Positions 8,587 through 17,992 of a DNA stretch of 64,000 nucleotides are shown here, piece by piece. The notes beneath the pieces were generated by a model, which saw only the letters and a program-made list of their open reading frames with translations, did no database searches and had not been told where the DNA came from. The stretch lies in NCBI RefSeq assembly GCF_027105095.1, contig NZ_CP114278.1:558001-622000 (forward strand). Direction: 5' to 3'. The DNA is from Brevundimonas vesicularis. Its GTDB lineage: Bacteria; Pseudomonadota; Alphaproteobacteria; Caulobacterales; Caulobacteraceae. Each line of letters begins with the position of its first letter. Within the stretch, counting starts at the first letter, position 1. Both the position numbers and the translations under genes were made by a program.

Positions 8587-11463
8587 CTACTTCAACGAAC
8601 CGTTGTTCAGGTTCAGGGCGCCGGCCTCGATGACTTCGAGGTTGGAGTGTTTGGCGCGCAGATCGTCCAGGAACTTCGAGCCGTCGCCGACGATGACCAG
8701 GCTGGCGCGGTTGACCGGCAGGTGTTCGGCGAAGGCGGCCTCGACCTGTTCCGGCGTGACGGCGCGAACACGGCCGGCGTAGTCGGCGAGGTCGCTCATC
8801 GGCAGATCATAGAGCGCCAGGTTGGCGACCAGGGCGCCCAGGCCGTCCACCGTCTCCAGCGAGCGGCCGAAGCCGCCGATCAGGGTGGCGCGGCGCGGGG
8901 CCAGATCGGCCTGGGTCGGGGTCTCGGTTCCCAGCTTGGCGATCTCGGCCAGGATCAGATCGGCGACCTCGTCGGCGGTCTCGTTCTTGGTTTGGGTCGA
9001 CGCGGTGAACAGGCCCGCATCCGCCCGTGCGCCCAGCGACGACGAGGCGCCGTAGGACAGACCGCGCTTGATGCGGATTTCCTGGTTCAGGCGCGACGAG
9101 AAGCCGCCGCCCAGCAGGGTGTTGCCGACCGTCAGCGGGAAGAAGTCCGCATCGGTGCGCGACACGCCGCGAACGGCGGCGACGACTGCGGCCTGACCGG
9201 CGCCGGGCTGGTTCACAACGACGATGCGCGGCGCCAGGGGCTGACCGGCCGGGTTGGTCGCAGCGGCCGGGGCCGCGCCGGCCGGGCGCCAGTCACCGAA
9301 GGCCTGTTGCGCCAGGGCGCGGGCGGCGGCCGGCGTGATGTCGCCCGAGAAGACCAGGGTCGCGTCCGATGGCCGGTAGCGCGCGGCGTGGAAGGCGGCG
9401 ACATCGCCCGCCGTGATGGCCGGGACCGTCTGCTGGGTGATTGTCGCGCCGTAGGGGGCGTCGCCGTAAATGACGCGGCCGACCGTCATGCCGGCGATGG
9501 ACGCCGGCTGGCTGAGGGCGACGCGCAGGCCGTCCAGGGTCTGGGCCTGCTGACGTTCAAGCTCTTCGCCGGCGAAGGTCGGGTTCTTCACCAGATCCGC
9601 CATCAGGGCCACGGTCGCCGGGAAGGCGTTCGACGGCGCATTGGCGTAGACGTTGGAGAAATCGACCCCAGCCGATGCGCCCACGCTGGCGCCCAGCTGT
9701 TCGATCTGGGTGGCGATTTCGGGCGCGGTCCTGGTCTTGGTGCCCTGGGTCAAAAGGGCGGCGGTCATGGCGGCGACGCCAGCCTTGCCCGTCGGATCAT
9801 CGGACGAACCGGCGTCGAAGCTGAGGCGGGCCGAGACCAGCGGCACGCCGTCGGTCGGGGCGACCAGGACGCGCAGGCCGTTATCGAGGCGGAAGTCGGC
9901 GACGGTCGGCGTCACGGGCGCGACCTCGGCGCCCGGCTGGGGCAAGGGCTTGCGCTCCGCCTCGGGCAGGAGGACCGCGGGTGGACCGGCGGGGGCCAGG
10001 TCGGCGACCTTCACAGGGGCGTCCACGTTCATCTTCTGGACCGAGGCGGGGTTCTGGTCGTCGGCGGCCAGGAAGGTGATCGTCGACTGGCGCTGCGGCG
10101 TCAGATATTTGCGGGCGACGCGCTGGATGTCGGCGACGGTGACGGCCTGGATCTGGGCGACCTCGTCGTCCGCGGCGGCGGCCGAGCCGGTGTTGATCAG
10201 CGAGAAGCCCAGGGCGGTGGCGCGGTCGTCCACCGTCTCGTGGCTGCGCAGCGTATTGGCGACGATCTCGTTCTTGGCCTCGGCCAGTTCGGCCGCGCTG
10301 ACGGGCGTGTCGCGCAGCTTGCCGATCTCTTCGTTCAGGGCGGCGATGCCCTCCTCGGCCGTATGGCCCTGCGCCATGATGGCCAGGGCGGACAGATTGC
10401 CGGCTTGCTGCGAGAAGTCGGGGGTCGAACCGATCTGCGCCGCGATCTGCTTGTCATACACCAGCGAGCGGTACAGGCGGCTGGATTCGCCGGTGGACAG
10501 GATGCCGTCCAGAACGGTCAGGGCGGCGCGGTCGGCGTCAGCGTATTTCACCGTCGGCCACGCGATGACGGCGGCCGGCAGTGGCACGTTCGGCGCATAG
10601 TAGGTGACTTTGCGCGGACCCGTCGGCTCGGGCTCGACGACATTGTTGGTCGGGATCGGCGTGGTCGGATTCTTCAGCGGGCCGAAATACTGATCGACCC
10701 AGCGGTCCAGTTGGGCCTGATCGAAGTTGCCGGCCACGATCAGATAGGCGGCGTCAGGACGATAGTAGGTGGCGTGGAAGCGGCGAACGTCCTCCAGCGA
10801 CGAGGCCTCCAGCTCCTCGATCGAGCCGATGCCCGGACGGCGATAGGGGCTGTCCTGATAGATGGTCTCGGGCACGAACAGGCCGAACAGGCGGCCATAG
10901 GGATTGGCCAGGATCCGCTGACGGTATTCCTCCTTCACCACGTCGCGCTCGGCGACGAAGGTCGGCTCGTCCACGACCAGAGACCCCATGCGGTCGGCCT
11001 CGGCGAACAGCATCCGCTCCAGGTGGTTGGCGGGGACGGTTTCGAAATAGGCGGTGGTGTCGTCGGCGGTGAAGGCGTTGTTGGAGCCGCCCACGTCCTC
11101 GGTCAGCCGGTCAAAGGTCTCGGGCGGCAGGTTGGTCGTCGACTTGAACATCAGGTGTTCGAACAGATGGGCGAAGCCCGAGCGGCCCGCCGGGTCGTCC
11201 TTGGAGCCCACCTTGTACCAGACCTGGACCGTGACGTTCGAGGTGTCGGCGTCACGCGCCGAATAGACCTCCAGCCCGTTCGCCAGGACGCGCTTGGTGA
11301 AGCCCAGTGGGGGCACGGTCACACCCTGCGGCGCCTGACCGGTCGATTGAGCGGCGGCTGCGACGGGCGCGGCGGTCTCTGCGAAGGCGGGGGCGGCGAG
11401 GCCGAGAAGGAGGGCGGAGGCGGCTGCCCCGACTTTGAGGGTGGCGATCAGGCGGGATTTCAT
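8587..11463 (-). CDS. Exported M16 zinc metallopeptidase, two tandem M16 units
   Basis: 958 residues from the ATG at 11463 (MKSRLIATLK), which follows GGAG and opens a signal peptide ending APAFA-ET; the longer frame to 11526 only adds an arginine-rich tail. The first unit has the inverted zinc motif HLFEH at 99-103 and downstream acidic residues typical of pitrilysins. The second unit (from about residue 520) has AGVAAMTAALL where the motif would be, so it is structural only. This one-active, one-inactive plan is normal for the family. Probable periplasmic peptidase of unknown substrate. Confidence 0.9.
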   Translation of the reverse strand: MKSRLIATLKVGAAASALLLGLAAPAFAETAAPVAAAAQSTGQAPQGVTVPPLGFTKRVLANGLEVYSARDADTSNVTVQVWYKVGSKDDPAGRSGFAHLFEHLMFKSTTNLPPETFDRLTEDVGGSNNAFTADDTTAYFETVPANHLERMLFAEADRMGSLVVDEPTFVAERDVVKEEYRQRILANPYGRLFGLFVPETIYQDSPYRRPGIGSIEELEASSLEDVRRFHATYYRPDAAYLIVAGNFDQAQLDRWVDQYFGPLKNPTTPIPTNNVVEPEPTGPRKVTYYAPNVPLPAAVIAWPTVKYADADRAALTVLDGILSTGESSRLYRSLVYDKQIAAQIGSTPDFSQQAGNLSALAIMAQGHTAEEGIAALNEEIGKLRDTPVSAAELAEAKNEIVANTLRSHETVDDRATALGFSLINTGSAAAADDEVAQIQAVTVADIQRVARKYLTPQRQSTITFLAADDQNPASVQKMNVDAPVKVADLAPAGPPAVLLPEAERKPLPQPGAEVAPVTPTVADFRLDNGLRVLVAPTDGVPLVSARLSFDAGSSDDPTGKAGVAAMTAALLTQGTKTRTAPEIATQIEQLGASVGASAGVDFSNVYANAPSNAFPATVALMADLVKNPTFAGEELERQQAQTLDGLRVALSQPASIAGMTVGRVIYGDAPYGATITQQTVPAITAGDVAAFHAARYRPSDATLVFSGDITPAAARALAQQAFGDWRPAGAAPAAATNPAGQPLAPRIVVVNQPGAGQAAVVAAVRGVSRTDADFFPLTVGNTLLGGGFSSRLNQEIRIKRGLSYGASSSLGARADAGLFTASTQTKNETADEVADLILAEIAKLGTETPTQADLAPRRATLIGGFGRSLETVDGLGALVANLALYDLPMSDLADYAGRVRAVTPEQVEAAFAEHLPVNRASLVIVGDGSKFLDDLRAKHSNLEVIEAGALNLNNGSLK

Positions 11464-11637
11464 GAAGGGCTCCGAAGCCCGGAACGCCGGGCGGCGTGAC
11501 GTTAACAGCCCTTCGCTGACATGCACCTTACCGAGATGTAATGAACCGGATGCGGCGAAGGTCGTTCATGGACAAATCCACGATGGCGATCTATTCGCCG
11601 CTAGTCGCGGGTAAGCGACCCCTACCGCTGAGGACGC

Positions 11638-13431
11638 GTGCCGAGACGAGCGAACGCCACTTCTGTCTCCGACGAAAAAATCGCGGTCTGGGCCTTCGTC
11701 CTGCAAAATATGGTTACCCCGCCCACCGTTCTCTACGGCAGTTGGGCCGCCGCCGGGCTGATTCTGGCCGCCCTGGGTCAGCCTTGGCTCGGGTTTGAGT
11801 TCGCCCTCATCGGCATGGCGTTCGACGCCTGGGCGCAGGGCCGCGTGAAGCGATACCAGAAGGTAGAGGCCCCAATTTGCGGCTGGCCTTGGCTGCTGAT
11901 GTTCATTGTTGCAGTCCGCTTTGCGCTTGGCGTGTCCGGGCCGCTGATCGCCTGGCTGATCCATCCCCGCGCCGATGTGATGCTGGTAGTGGTGCTGATC
12001 CAGGTCTGGTCGATCGGTGTGGCCTTCGTTCAGTTCAGCGCGGCGCCTCGGCTATTGGCGCTGGCGGCGGCGCCGATCTGCGTGACGGTGCTGGTCGTCA
12101 TCTATCCCTCGCTGATGGGGCCGCACGGTCTGGCGGTAGCGGCGGCCTTCGTCATGCTGGCGACGATCCTGTTTATCATCTCGCGCGCGACCCACGCGCT
12201 GTGGTGCGACCTGTTCGCGGCGGACCAGCGCAACAAGGCGTTGCTGATGGACGTGCAGGCGGCGCATAAGGCGGCCGTGCTGGACCGCGACGCCGCCCGA
12301 TGCGCGCGTCTGGAGGCGGACGAGGCCAATGCCGCCAAGTCCCGCTTCCTGGCCAATATGAGCCATGAGATCCGCACCCCTCTGAACGGCGTCATCGGCA
12401 TGGCGCAGATCATGGCGGGCTACGCGCTGGAGGATCGGCAGAAGGCGCGACTGGAGATCCTGGATCGGTCGGCCCACACCCTGCTGGACCTGATCAACCA
12501 GATCCTGGACCTGTCGCGGATCGAGGAGGGGCGGCTGGAGATCGTACCGCAGCCCATCGATGCGGACGCCCTGGTCCACGAAGTCGCAGAGACGCTGCGG
12601 CCCTTGGCCGAAAGCAAGGGCCTGGCCTTCCACGTCGTGTCGCCGGGCCTGGGCTGGGTCGGCGCCGATCCGGTCCGGCTTCGCCAGATCCTGTTCAACC
12701 TGCTGTCCAACGCCATCAAGTTCACGACACAGGGGCAGGTGGCGCTGGATGTCGCGCTGACGGACGCCGGGGCGGTGTTCCGCGTGTCGGACACCGGGCG
12801 GGGCATACCGGCGGACCAGATCGGGCAGCTCTTTACGCGCTTCGCCCAGATCGAGGCGGCGGCCGTCGACCGGCGCGACGGGGCCGGGCTGGGCCTTTCG
12901 ATCGTGGCGACCCTGGTGGAGCTGATGGGCGGCCGGATCGAGGTGGAGAGCGAGGCGGGCGAAGGGGCGACCTTCGTCGTTACGCTGCCGCTGACGCCGG
13001 CGCAGCCCGTGCAGGCCGGTGAGGATGCGCCGGATGCCGAGCCAGAGCGGGCGCTGCGGGTGCTGGTCGCCGAGGACCACCCGGTCAATCAGCAGGTGAT
13101 CCGGGGCCTTCTGGGCCAGGTCGGGATCGAGGTCGAGATCGTCGAAGACGGTCTTCAGGCGGTCGAAGCGACGCAAATGCGCGACTGGGACCTGATCCTG
13201 ATGGATGTGCAGATGCCGAACATGGACGGTCCAACGGCGACAAGGACGATCCGGCAACGCGAGGCCGACCAGGGGTTGGTCCGCACGCCGATCATCGCCC
13301 TGACGGCCAATGCGATGGTGGAGCAGGTCGAGAGCTATCTGGCGGCGGGTATGGATGCGGTGGTCAGCAAGCCTGTCGATCTGAAATTGCTGCTGACCAC
13401 CCTTTCCGACGTGATGTCCGCCAAGACCTAG
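11638..13431 (+). CDS. Hybrid sensor histidine kinase with C-terminal receiver
   Basis: 597 residues from GTG at 11638, preceded by GAGGA; ATG at 11710 is a shorter alternative. About five to six hydrophobic segments occupy residues 30-185 without a recognised sensor domain. A short coiled region leads to the HisKA site H243 (MSHEIRTPLNG), then the HATPase domain with N-box residues around 354-358 and G-boxes DTGRGI and GAGLGLSI. The receiver (from ~473) has D523 (LMDVQMPNMDG) and a conserved SKP lysine near 580. It resembles the BarA/CckA-type hybrid architecture, but identity is not established. The stop overlaps the convergent isoaspartyl peptidase by 4 bases. Confidence 0.9.
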   Translation: MPRRANATSVSDEKIAVWAFVLQNMVTPPTVLYGSWAAAGLILAALGQPWLGFEFALIGMAFDAWAQGRVKRYQKVEAPICGWPWLLMFIVAVRFALGVSGPLIAWLIHPRADVMLVVVLIQVWSIGVAFVQFSAAPRLLALAAAPICVTVLVVIYPSLMGPHGLAVAAAFVMLATILFIISRATHALWCDLFAADQRNKALLMDVQAAHKAAVLDRDAARCARLEADEANAAKSRFLANMSHEIRTPLNGVIGMAQIMAGYALEDRQKARLEILDRSAHTLLDLINQILDLSRIEEGRLEIVPQPIDADALVHEVAETLRPLAESKGLAFHVVSPGLGWVGADPVRLRQILFNLLSNAIKFTTQGQVALDVALTDAGAVFRVSDTGRGIPADQIGQLFTRFAQIEAAAVDRRDGAGLGLSIVATLVELMGGRIEVESEAGEGATFVVTLPLTPAQPVQAGEDAPDAEPERALRVLVAEDHPVNQQVIRGLLGQVGIEVEIVEDGLQAVEATQMRDWDLILMDVQMPNMDGPTATRTIRQREADQGLVRTPIIALTANAMVEQVESYLAAGMDAVVSKPVDLKLLLTTLSDVMSAKT

Positions 13432-14297
13432 TCGCGGAAGACCCGTACGCCGATCTGGCCGTCTGCGGTCAGCCAGGCATGCTTCATGCCCTGGCTGTTG
13501 AAGGGGGCGGCGATGTTTCCGGCCGCGTCCAGGGCGATCATGCCGCCGTCGCCGCCCATCTGGCCGATCTCTTCGATGACGGCCTGGGTCGCCTCGGCCA
13601 GCGACTGACCGGCGGCGACGCGCCAGACGACCTGGGCGGAGGCGGCGACGCGGATGAAATACTCCCCCTGGCCGGTGCAGGAGGTCGCGGCGTGGGCGTC
13701 GGCCCAGGTTCCGGCGGCGGGGATGGGGGTGTCGCCGACGCGGCCCGGCATCTTGCCGAAGACGCCGGCGGTCGAGGTGGCGGCGGCGAGACGGCCTTGA
13801 CTGTCCAGCACGCAGGCGCCGACGGTGCCGTGACTGAGCGTGCCGGGCGGATGATTGTCCTCACCCTTGCCCGCACCGGTGAACCAGGCGGCTTCGTCGG
13901 CGATGGGTTCCAGCCCCTGGTCGTGGGCGAACAGGCCAGCGCCCTCGCCGACCAGCATGACGTGAGGCGTCTTCTCCATCACCGCGCGGGCGGCGACGAC
14001 GGGATTGCGGAACCCTTGCAGGGCGGCGACGGCCCCGGCGCGTTTCGTCGATCCGTCCATGATGCTGGCGTCCAGCTCATAGGCGCCGGCGAGATTGGGG
14101 GACGCGCCCTTGCCCGCGACATAGAGGCCCGAATCCTCCAGCATGACGACGGCGGCGGTGGCGACATCCAGGGCGCTGTCGCACGCGTCCAGACGAACCT
14201 TCATGGCCTCGACCACCTCGCGCATATGCACGACCTCGGCGTCGTAGTTGCGTTCGCGCCGGGCGCCGGCGCCGCCGTGGAGGATGAGGGCGGTCAT
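13428..14297 (-). CDS. Isoaspartyl peptidase / L-asparaginase (Ntn hydrolase, type 2)
   Basis: 289 residues, close to the usual ~300. The start shows LILHGGAGA and the autocleavage site HGTVGACVLD places the N-terminal nucleophile at Thr158, so the proenzyme would split into alpha (1-157) and beta (158-289) chains. Members remove isoaspartyl dipeptides from damaged proteins and hydrolyse asparagine. No signal peptide. The 3' end overlaps that of the histidine kinase gene by 4 bases. Confidence 0.9.
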   Translation of the reverse strand: MTALILHGGAGARRERNYDAEVVHMREVVEAMKVRLDACDSALDVATAAVVMLEDSGLYVAGKGASPNLAGAYELDASIMDGSTKRAGAVAALQGFRNPVVAARAVMEKTPHVMLVGEGAGLFAHDQGLEPIADEAAWFTGAGKGEDNHPPGTLSHGTVGACVLDSQGRLAAATSTAGVFGKMPGRVGDTPIPAAGTWADAHAATSCTGQGEYFIRVAASAQVVWRVAAGQSLAEATQAVIEEIGQMGGDGGMIALDAAGNIAAPFNSQGMKHAWLTADGQIGVRVFRD

Positions 14298-14396
14298 GTC
14301 GTCTTCCTGAGCCTTGTCCTTATCGCCTCTTTCAAACGGGCGTGGCGCTCTTTAGCGTCGCGATGAAGGCCGCGCCATGTCGGCCAAGGAGGAAAG

Positions 14397-15398
14397 ATGC
14401 GCGCTGTTCTGTCCAAGACGCCTGGTGGCCCTGAAACTCTGGTCGTGGAAGACGTGCTCGACCCGACGCCCAACGCGGGCGAGGTGATCATCGAGGTCAA
14501 GGCGGTTGGGATCAACTATCCCGACACCCTGATCATCGAGGACAAATACCAGTTCCGGCCCGAGCGGCCCTTCTCGCCGGGCGCCGAGGTCGCCGGCGTG
14601 GTCGAGTCGGTGGGCGAAGGCGTCAAGGGCGTGCGCAAGGGCGACCGGGTCATCGCCGTGACGGGCTGGGGCGGGCTGGTCGAGCGGCTGGCGGTGCGGG
14701 CCGAGACCGTCATCCCCATCCCCGACGCCATGAGCTTCGAGGAGGCGGCGGCCCTGATCATGACCTATGGCACCAGCTACTATGCGCTGAAGGACCGGGC
14801 GCAGCTGACGGCGGGCGAAACCCTGCTGGTGCTGGGTGCGGCCGGGGGCGTCGGCGCCGCCGCCGTCGAACTGGGCAAGGCCATGGGCGCGCGCGTGGTC
14901 GCCGCCGCCTCGACCAACGACAAGGTCGAGTTCGCGCTCGAATTGGGCGCCGACAACGGCCTGATCTATCCGTCGGGACCGATGGACAAGGCGGCGCAGA
15001 AAGAGCTGTCCGGCGAGTTCAAGCTGGCGACCGGCCGCGACGGCGCGGACGTGGTCTATGACGCGGTCGGCGGCGACTACGCCGATCCGGCGCTGAGGGC
15101 CATGGACTGGAACGGGCGCTATCTGGTGGTCGGCTTCCCGGCGGGCATTCCGTCCCTGCCGCTGAACCTGACGCTGCTCAAGTCGGTGTCGGTGATCGGC
15201 GTCTTCTGGGGCGCGGCGGTGATGCGCGATCCCAAGGCCCACGCCGCCAACATGGCCGAACTGATGCAGATGTACGCCGACGGCAAGATCAGGCCGCGGG
15301 TCTCAAAGACCTTCCCGCTGGAAAAGGCCGGCGAGGCGATCAAAGCCCTGGGCGAGCGTCAGGCGCTGGGCAAGATCGTGGTGACGGTCGAGAGCTGA
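14397..15398 (+). CDS. NADPH:quinone oxidoreductase family protein (zinc-free MDR)
   Basis: 333 residues with a strong GGAGGAAAG site before the ATG at 14397. The GroES-like N-terminal half lacks the zinc-binding cysteines of alcohol dehydrogenases. The Rossmann segment LVLGAAGGVGAAAVELGKAMGARV is near residues 141-165, with the family motif DVVYDAVGGD further on. Such enzymes reduce quinones or enoyl compounds with NADPH; the natural substrate is unclear. An inverted-repeat element follows the stop directly. Confidence 0.85.
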   Translation: MRAVLSKTPGGPETLVVEDVLDPTPNAGEVIIEVKAVGINYPDTLIIEDKYQFRPERPFSPGAEVAGVVESVGEGVKGVRKGDRVIAVTGWGGLVERLAVRAETVIPIPDAMSFEEAAALIMTYGTSYYALKDRAQLTAGETLLVLGAAGGVGAAAVELGKAMGARVVAAASTNDKVEFALELGADNGLIYPSGPMDKAAQKELSGEFKLATGRDGADVVYDAVGGDYADPALRAMDWNGRYLVVGFPAGIPSLPLNLTLLKSVSVIGVFWGAAVMRDPKAHAANMAELMQMYADGKIRPRVSKTFPLEKAGEAIKALGERQALGKIVVTVES

Positions 15399-15560
15399 AT
15401 CCTCCCTCGCATCGCGGGGGAGGGGGACCGCGCGAAGCGTGGTGGAGGGGGCGGAAGCGGGTTGGATGTGAGACGTTTGGCGCAGCGCGCGCCTTCGCCC
15501 CCTCCACCGCTTCGCGGTCCCCCTCCCCCGTTCCGCTACGCTTCTCGGGGGAGGATTTTC
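15399..15560. repeat. Long inverted-repeat intergenic element, family A (copy 1)
   Basis: The left arm (about 15399-15455) and right arm (about 15490-15559) are near-perfect inverted copies containing GGGGGAGGGGGACCGCG and CCCCCTCCACCGCTTCGCGG. The stretch CCTCCACCGCTTCGCGGTCC is shared exactly with the element at 34013-34165. The element fills the space between two convergent genes and ends in ATTTTCATTT, so it can also serve as a two-way terminator. It contains no gene. Confidence 0.8.
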
Positions 15561-15957
15561 ATTTCGCCTTCAGCCGCTGCACCGCGTCCTCGGCCTGGTC
15601 GCGGTGGCGGCGTTTGATGTTGGCGCCGACGAGGGCCAGCAGGGCGGTGATGACGGCCGCATCGTCGGTATAGCCGATGCCCGCGAAGATGTCGGGAATG
15701 GCGTCCACGGGCATGACGAAATAGGCCAGACCGGCGAAGATCATGCCCTTGGCCGCCATCGGCGTCTGCGGATCGCGCGCGGCGTACCAGGCGGCCAGGG
15801 CCTGGTCCGCAAAGGGGATGCGGGCGGCCGTGCGCTGGATCTTGGGCCAGAAACCCTTGGCCACGCGGGCCTCGTTGATCTTCACGACCGACGGCACGAG
15901 CGCTTTTTTCGGGTCCAGGACATCCGATGGATCGGCGGGTTTGGCTTTGGCGGTCAT
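15559..15957 (-). CDS. DUF1232 (YkvA-type) membrane protein
   Basis: 132 residues. The DUF1232 core AAKGMIFAGLAYFVMPVDAIPDIFAGIGYTDD (about residues 72-103; key part PVDAIPD) contains one hydrophobic segment and the invariant aspartates. The rest of the C-terminus is mostly hydrophobic then basic. Function unknown. It is divergent from the SDR gene with 55 bases between start codons. Confidence 0.85.
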   Translation of the reverse strand: MTAKAKPADPSDVLDPKKALVPSVVKINEARVAKGFWPKIQRTAARIPFADQALAAWYAARDPQTPMAAKGMIFAGLAYFVMPVDAIPDIFAGIGYTDDAAVITALLALVGANIKRRHRDQAEDAVQRLKAK

Positions 15958-16012
15958 GGCCGCTAAATCCTCAATCGAAACTCAGGTTCACGACAATATA
16001 GGAACGATCAGG

Positions 16013-16795
16013 ATGAAACTCGACAACACCATCGCCGCTGTGGTCACCGGCGGCGCCTCGGGCCTGGGCGAAGGCGCCGCGCGCGCCATCGCGGCGACGG
16101 GGGCGAAGGTCGCCCTGTTTGATCTGAACGCCGAAAAGGGCGAGGCTATCGCGGCCGAGATCGGCGGCGTCTTCTGCCAAGTGGACGTGACCGACGACGC
16201 CTCGGTCGCCGCCGCCTTCGAAAAGGCCCGCGCCGCCCATGGCCAGGAGCGCCTGACCGTCAACTGCGCCGGCATCGCCACGGGCCAGAAGACCGTCTCG
16301 CGCAAGAAGGACACCGGCGAGATCAAGGCCCACGACATGGCTCAGTTCGAGCGCACCGTGCGGGTCAACCTGTTCGGCACCTTCCGGATCCTGTCGCAGT
16401 CGGCGGCGGGTATGGTGACCCTGGAGCCCATGGCGGACGGCGAGCGCGGCCTGATCGTCAACACCGCCTCCGTCGCGGCGCAGGACGGTCAGATCGGCCA
16501 GGCGGCCTATTCGGCGTCCAAGGGCGGCGTCTATGCGATGACCCTGCCGATCGCGCGCGATCTGGCTCAGGAAGGGGTGCGCTGCAACACCATTCTGCCC
16601 GGCATCATGTGGACGCCGATGATGGCCGGCATGGATCAGAAGATTCAGGACGCGCTGGCCGCCGCAATCCCCTTCCCCAGCCGTCTGGGCACGCCGGCCG
16701 ATTATGCGTCGCTGGTGCTGGAGCTGGCGCGAAACGTGTACATCAACGGCGAATGCATCCGCCTGGACGGCGCCATCCGCTTGGCGCCGCGCTGA
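16013..16795 (+). CDS. SDR oxidoreductase, 3-hydroxyacyl-CoA dehydrogenase type II (HSD17B10)-like
   Basis: 260 residues from ATG 16013 with AGG close upstream. The NAD site TGGASGLGEG is at 12-21, NCAG at 84-87, and the catalytic set S153, Y166 and K170 (YSASKGG) is intact. The conserved C-terminus INGECIRLDGAIRLAPR and the DLNAEKGE segment match the type II 3-hydroxyacyl-CoA dehydrogenase group, which oxidises 3-hydroxyacyl-CoA intermediates. Assignment to the superfamily is firm, the substrate class is probable. Confidence 0.85.
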   Translation: MKLDNTIAAVVTGGASGLGEGAARAIAATGAKVALFDLNAEKGEAIAAEIGGVFCQVDVTDDASVAAAFEKARAAHGQERLTVNCAGIATGQKTVSRKKDTGEIKAHDMAQFERTVRVNLFGTFRILSQSAAGMVTLEPMADGERGLIVNTASVAAQDGQIGQAAYSASKGGVYAMTLPIARDLAQEGVRCNTILPGIMWTPMMAGMDQKIQDALAAAIPFPSRLGTPADYASLVLELARNVYINGECIRLDGAIRLAPR

Positions 16796-16843
16796 GGCGC
16801 GGGGGGCGTGAGCGGGACTTGATCGCTTTTTGCAAATTCTCTC

Positions 16844-16872
16844 TTGCAGGACCGATCAACCCTCCGCTATAC
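16844..16872 (+). promoter_or_regulatory. Probable sigma-70 promoter of tRNA-Gly
   Basis: TTGCAG (16844-16849) and CTATAC (16867-16872) are separated by exactly 17 bases and end about 40 bases before the tRNA. Good spacing and partial consensus matches support it; no other gene lies between. Confidence 0.5.
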
Positions 16873-16913
16873 GCCCCCTCCTCGACGGGGAGCGCACCTA
16901 GCTCCTACGGAGT

Positions 16914-16988
16914 GCGGGCGTAGCTCAGTGGTAGAGCACAACCTTGCCAAGGTTGGGGTCGAGAGTTCGAATCTCTTCGCCCGCTCCA
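16914..16988 (+). tRNA. tRNA-Gly (GCC), CCA encoded
   Basis: A 75-base cloverleaf: acceptor GCGGGCG pairs with CGCCCGC, D-arm GCTC…GAGC, anticodon stem CAACC/GGTTG around loop TTGCCAA with anticodon GCC at 16946-16948, T-arm GAGAGTTCGAATCTC, discriminator T and an encoded CCA. It reads GGC/GGT codons. A terminator follows after about 15 bases. Confidence 0.98.
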
Positions 16989-17002
16989 AGTCGAGACGAA
17001 TA

Positions 17003-17043
17003 AAATCAGGGGCCTGTCGGTTGCGGCAGGCCCCGATTTTTTT
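17003..17043 (+). terminator. Terminator after tRNA-Gly
   Basis: GGGGCCTGTC … GCAGGCCCC forms a strong stem followed by GATTTTTTT. It ends the tRNA transcript, and the A-rich left flank (TAAAATC) could also serve the convergent DUF3429 gene. Confidence 0.85.
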
Positions 17044-17063
17044 ACCCGCTGCCTGAGAAGTTT

Positions 17064-17528
17064 TCAGATCAGTCCGGCGGCGAGCGTCAGCACGCCCAGA
17101 CCGATCGACAGCGGCGCCCGCAGCGCCAGCCAGCCCTCGGGCGTCAGACCCGCCGCCTTCAGCTTCAGATCGACCAGGACGCTGGCGGCGATGAAGACGC
17201 TTAGCACGACCAGCGACACGGCCGGATCGGGACCTGCCATCCGGAAGATGCTGGTCGCCAGCGCGACAAGCGAGGGCGCCACAGAGACGATCCAAACCCA
17301 TTTGGGCGCCTTCAGGCCCGTCGCGGCCGCCAATCCCCACCAGACGCCGCCCAAGAAGCTGAAGATCAGCGCGGCGTAGGCATAGGCCAGGTTGAGGGCG
17401 GCGCTCTGCTGGTCCGCGTCGCCTGCAAGAAGGACGACGACCGCCGCCGCCTGTGGCAGCAGGCCGGCGAAACCCAGAACGCGGGCGAGCGGCGGCAAGC
17501 GATGTCGGCCGGTGGGTTCAATCATCAT
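17064..17528 (-). CDS. DUF3429 membrane protein
   Basis: 154 residues with about five hydrophobic segments. The sequence YAALIFSFLGGVWWGLA near residues 51-67 is the DUF3429 signature. Inner membrane protein of unknown function, often found near photolyase or DUF393 genes. Here it is divergent from the DUF393-photolyase pair, with 95 bases between starts. Confidence 0.8.
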   Translation of the reverse strand: MMIEPTGRHRLPPLARVLGFAGLLPQAAAVVVLLAGDADQQSAALNLAYAYAALIFSFLGGVWWGLAAATGLKAPKWVWIVSVAPSLVALATSIFRMAGPDPAVSLVVLSVFIAASVLVDLKLKAAGLTPEGWLALRAPLSIGLGVLTLAAGLI

Positions 17529-17623
17529 CGGACACCTGTCGAGGCGGGTTGCGATCCAGACTGTAGAGGACGGCCGTATAGGATGGCGAGCCCGTTCGCC
17601 ATCGCCGAGAGCCTTCGATCGTC

Positions 17624-17980
17624 ATGACCCCCTTGCTTGTCTGGTACGATGGCGGCTGTCCCCTGTGCCGACGCGAGATCGCCCTGATGCGGCGGTTGGA
17701 TCGACGCGGCGCGATCCGATTCGTCGATGTGTCGGACGGTCAAGCAAGCTGCCCGCTGGATCGGGAGGTGCTGCTGACGCGATTCCACGCGACGGAAAAC
17801 GGACGGCTGCTGTCGGGCGCGGCGGCCTTTGCAGCGATGTGGCGGGCCATACCTCTATTGCGCCCGCTGGGTCTGGCCGCACGCATCCCCTGGGTTCTTG
17901 CGGCGTTGGAGAGAGCGTACCGGGTGTTTCTGCGCCTGCGTCCTCGACTTCAGTCTCTCGCTCGCAAATGGGCCCGGTGA
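17624..17980 (+). CDS. DUF393 (thiol-disulfide oxidoreductase DCC family) protein
   Basis: 118 residues starting MTPLLVWYDGGCPLC. The motif DGGCPLC with a CxxC pair at C12/C15, followed by RRLD and FVDVS, is typical of the DCC family, which adopts a thioredoxin-like fold. A third cysteine (SCPL, about residue 43) is present. The photolyase gene starts 12 bases downstream, so the two are probably one operon. The redox partner is unknown. Confidence 0.8.
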   Translation: MTPLLVWYDGGCPLCRREIALMRRLDRRGAIRFVDVSDGQASCPLDREVLLTRFHATENGRLLSGAAAFAAMWRAIPLLRPLGLAARIPWVLAALERAYRVFLRLRPRLQSLARKWAR

Positions 17981-17992
17981 TGGGAATAACGC

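Noticed and set aside
8647..11499. 950-codon plus-strand frame opposite the M16 peptidase gene
   Set aside because: Antisense shadow of a clear M16 peptidase; its product is a Gly/Arg/Asp-rich low-complexity string with no domain.
16844..17043. Integration hotspot at tRNA-Gly
   Set aside because: Although tRNA 3' ends often serve as attachment sites, the tRNA is followed by its own terminator and ordinary chromosomal genes, with no partial tRNA copy nearby.
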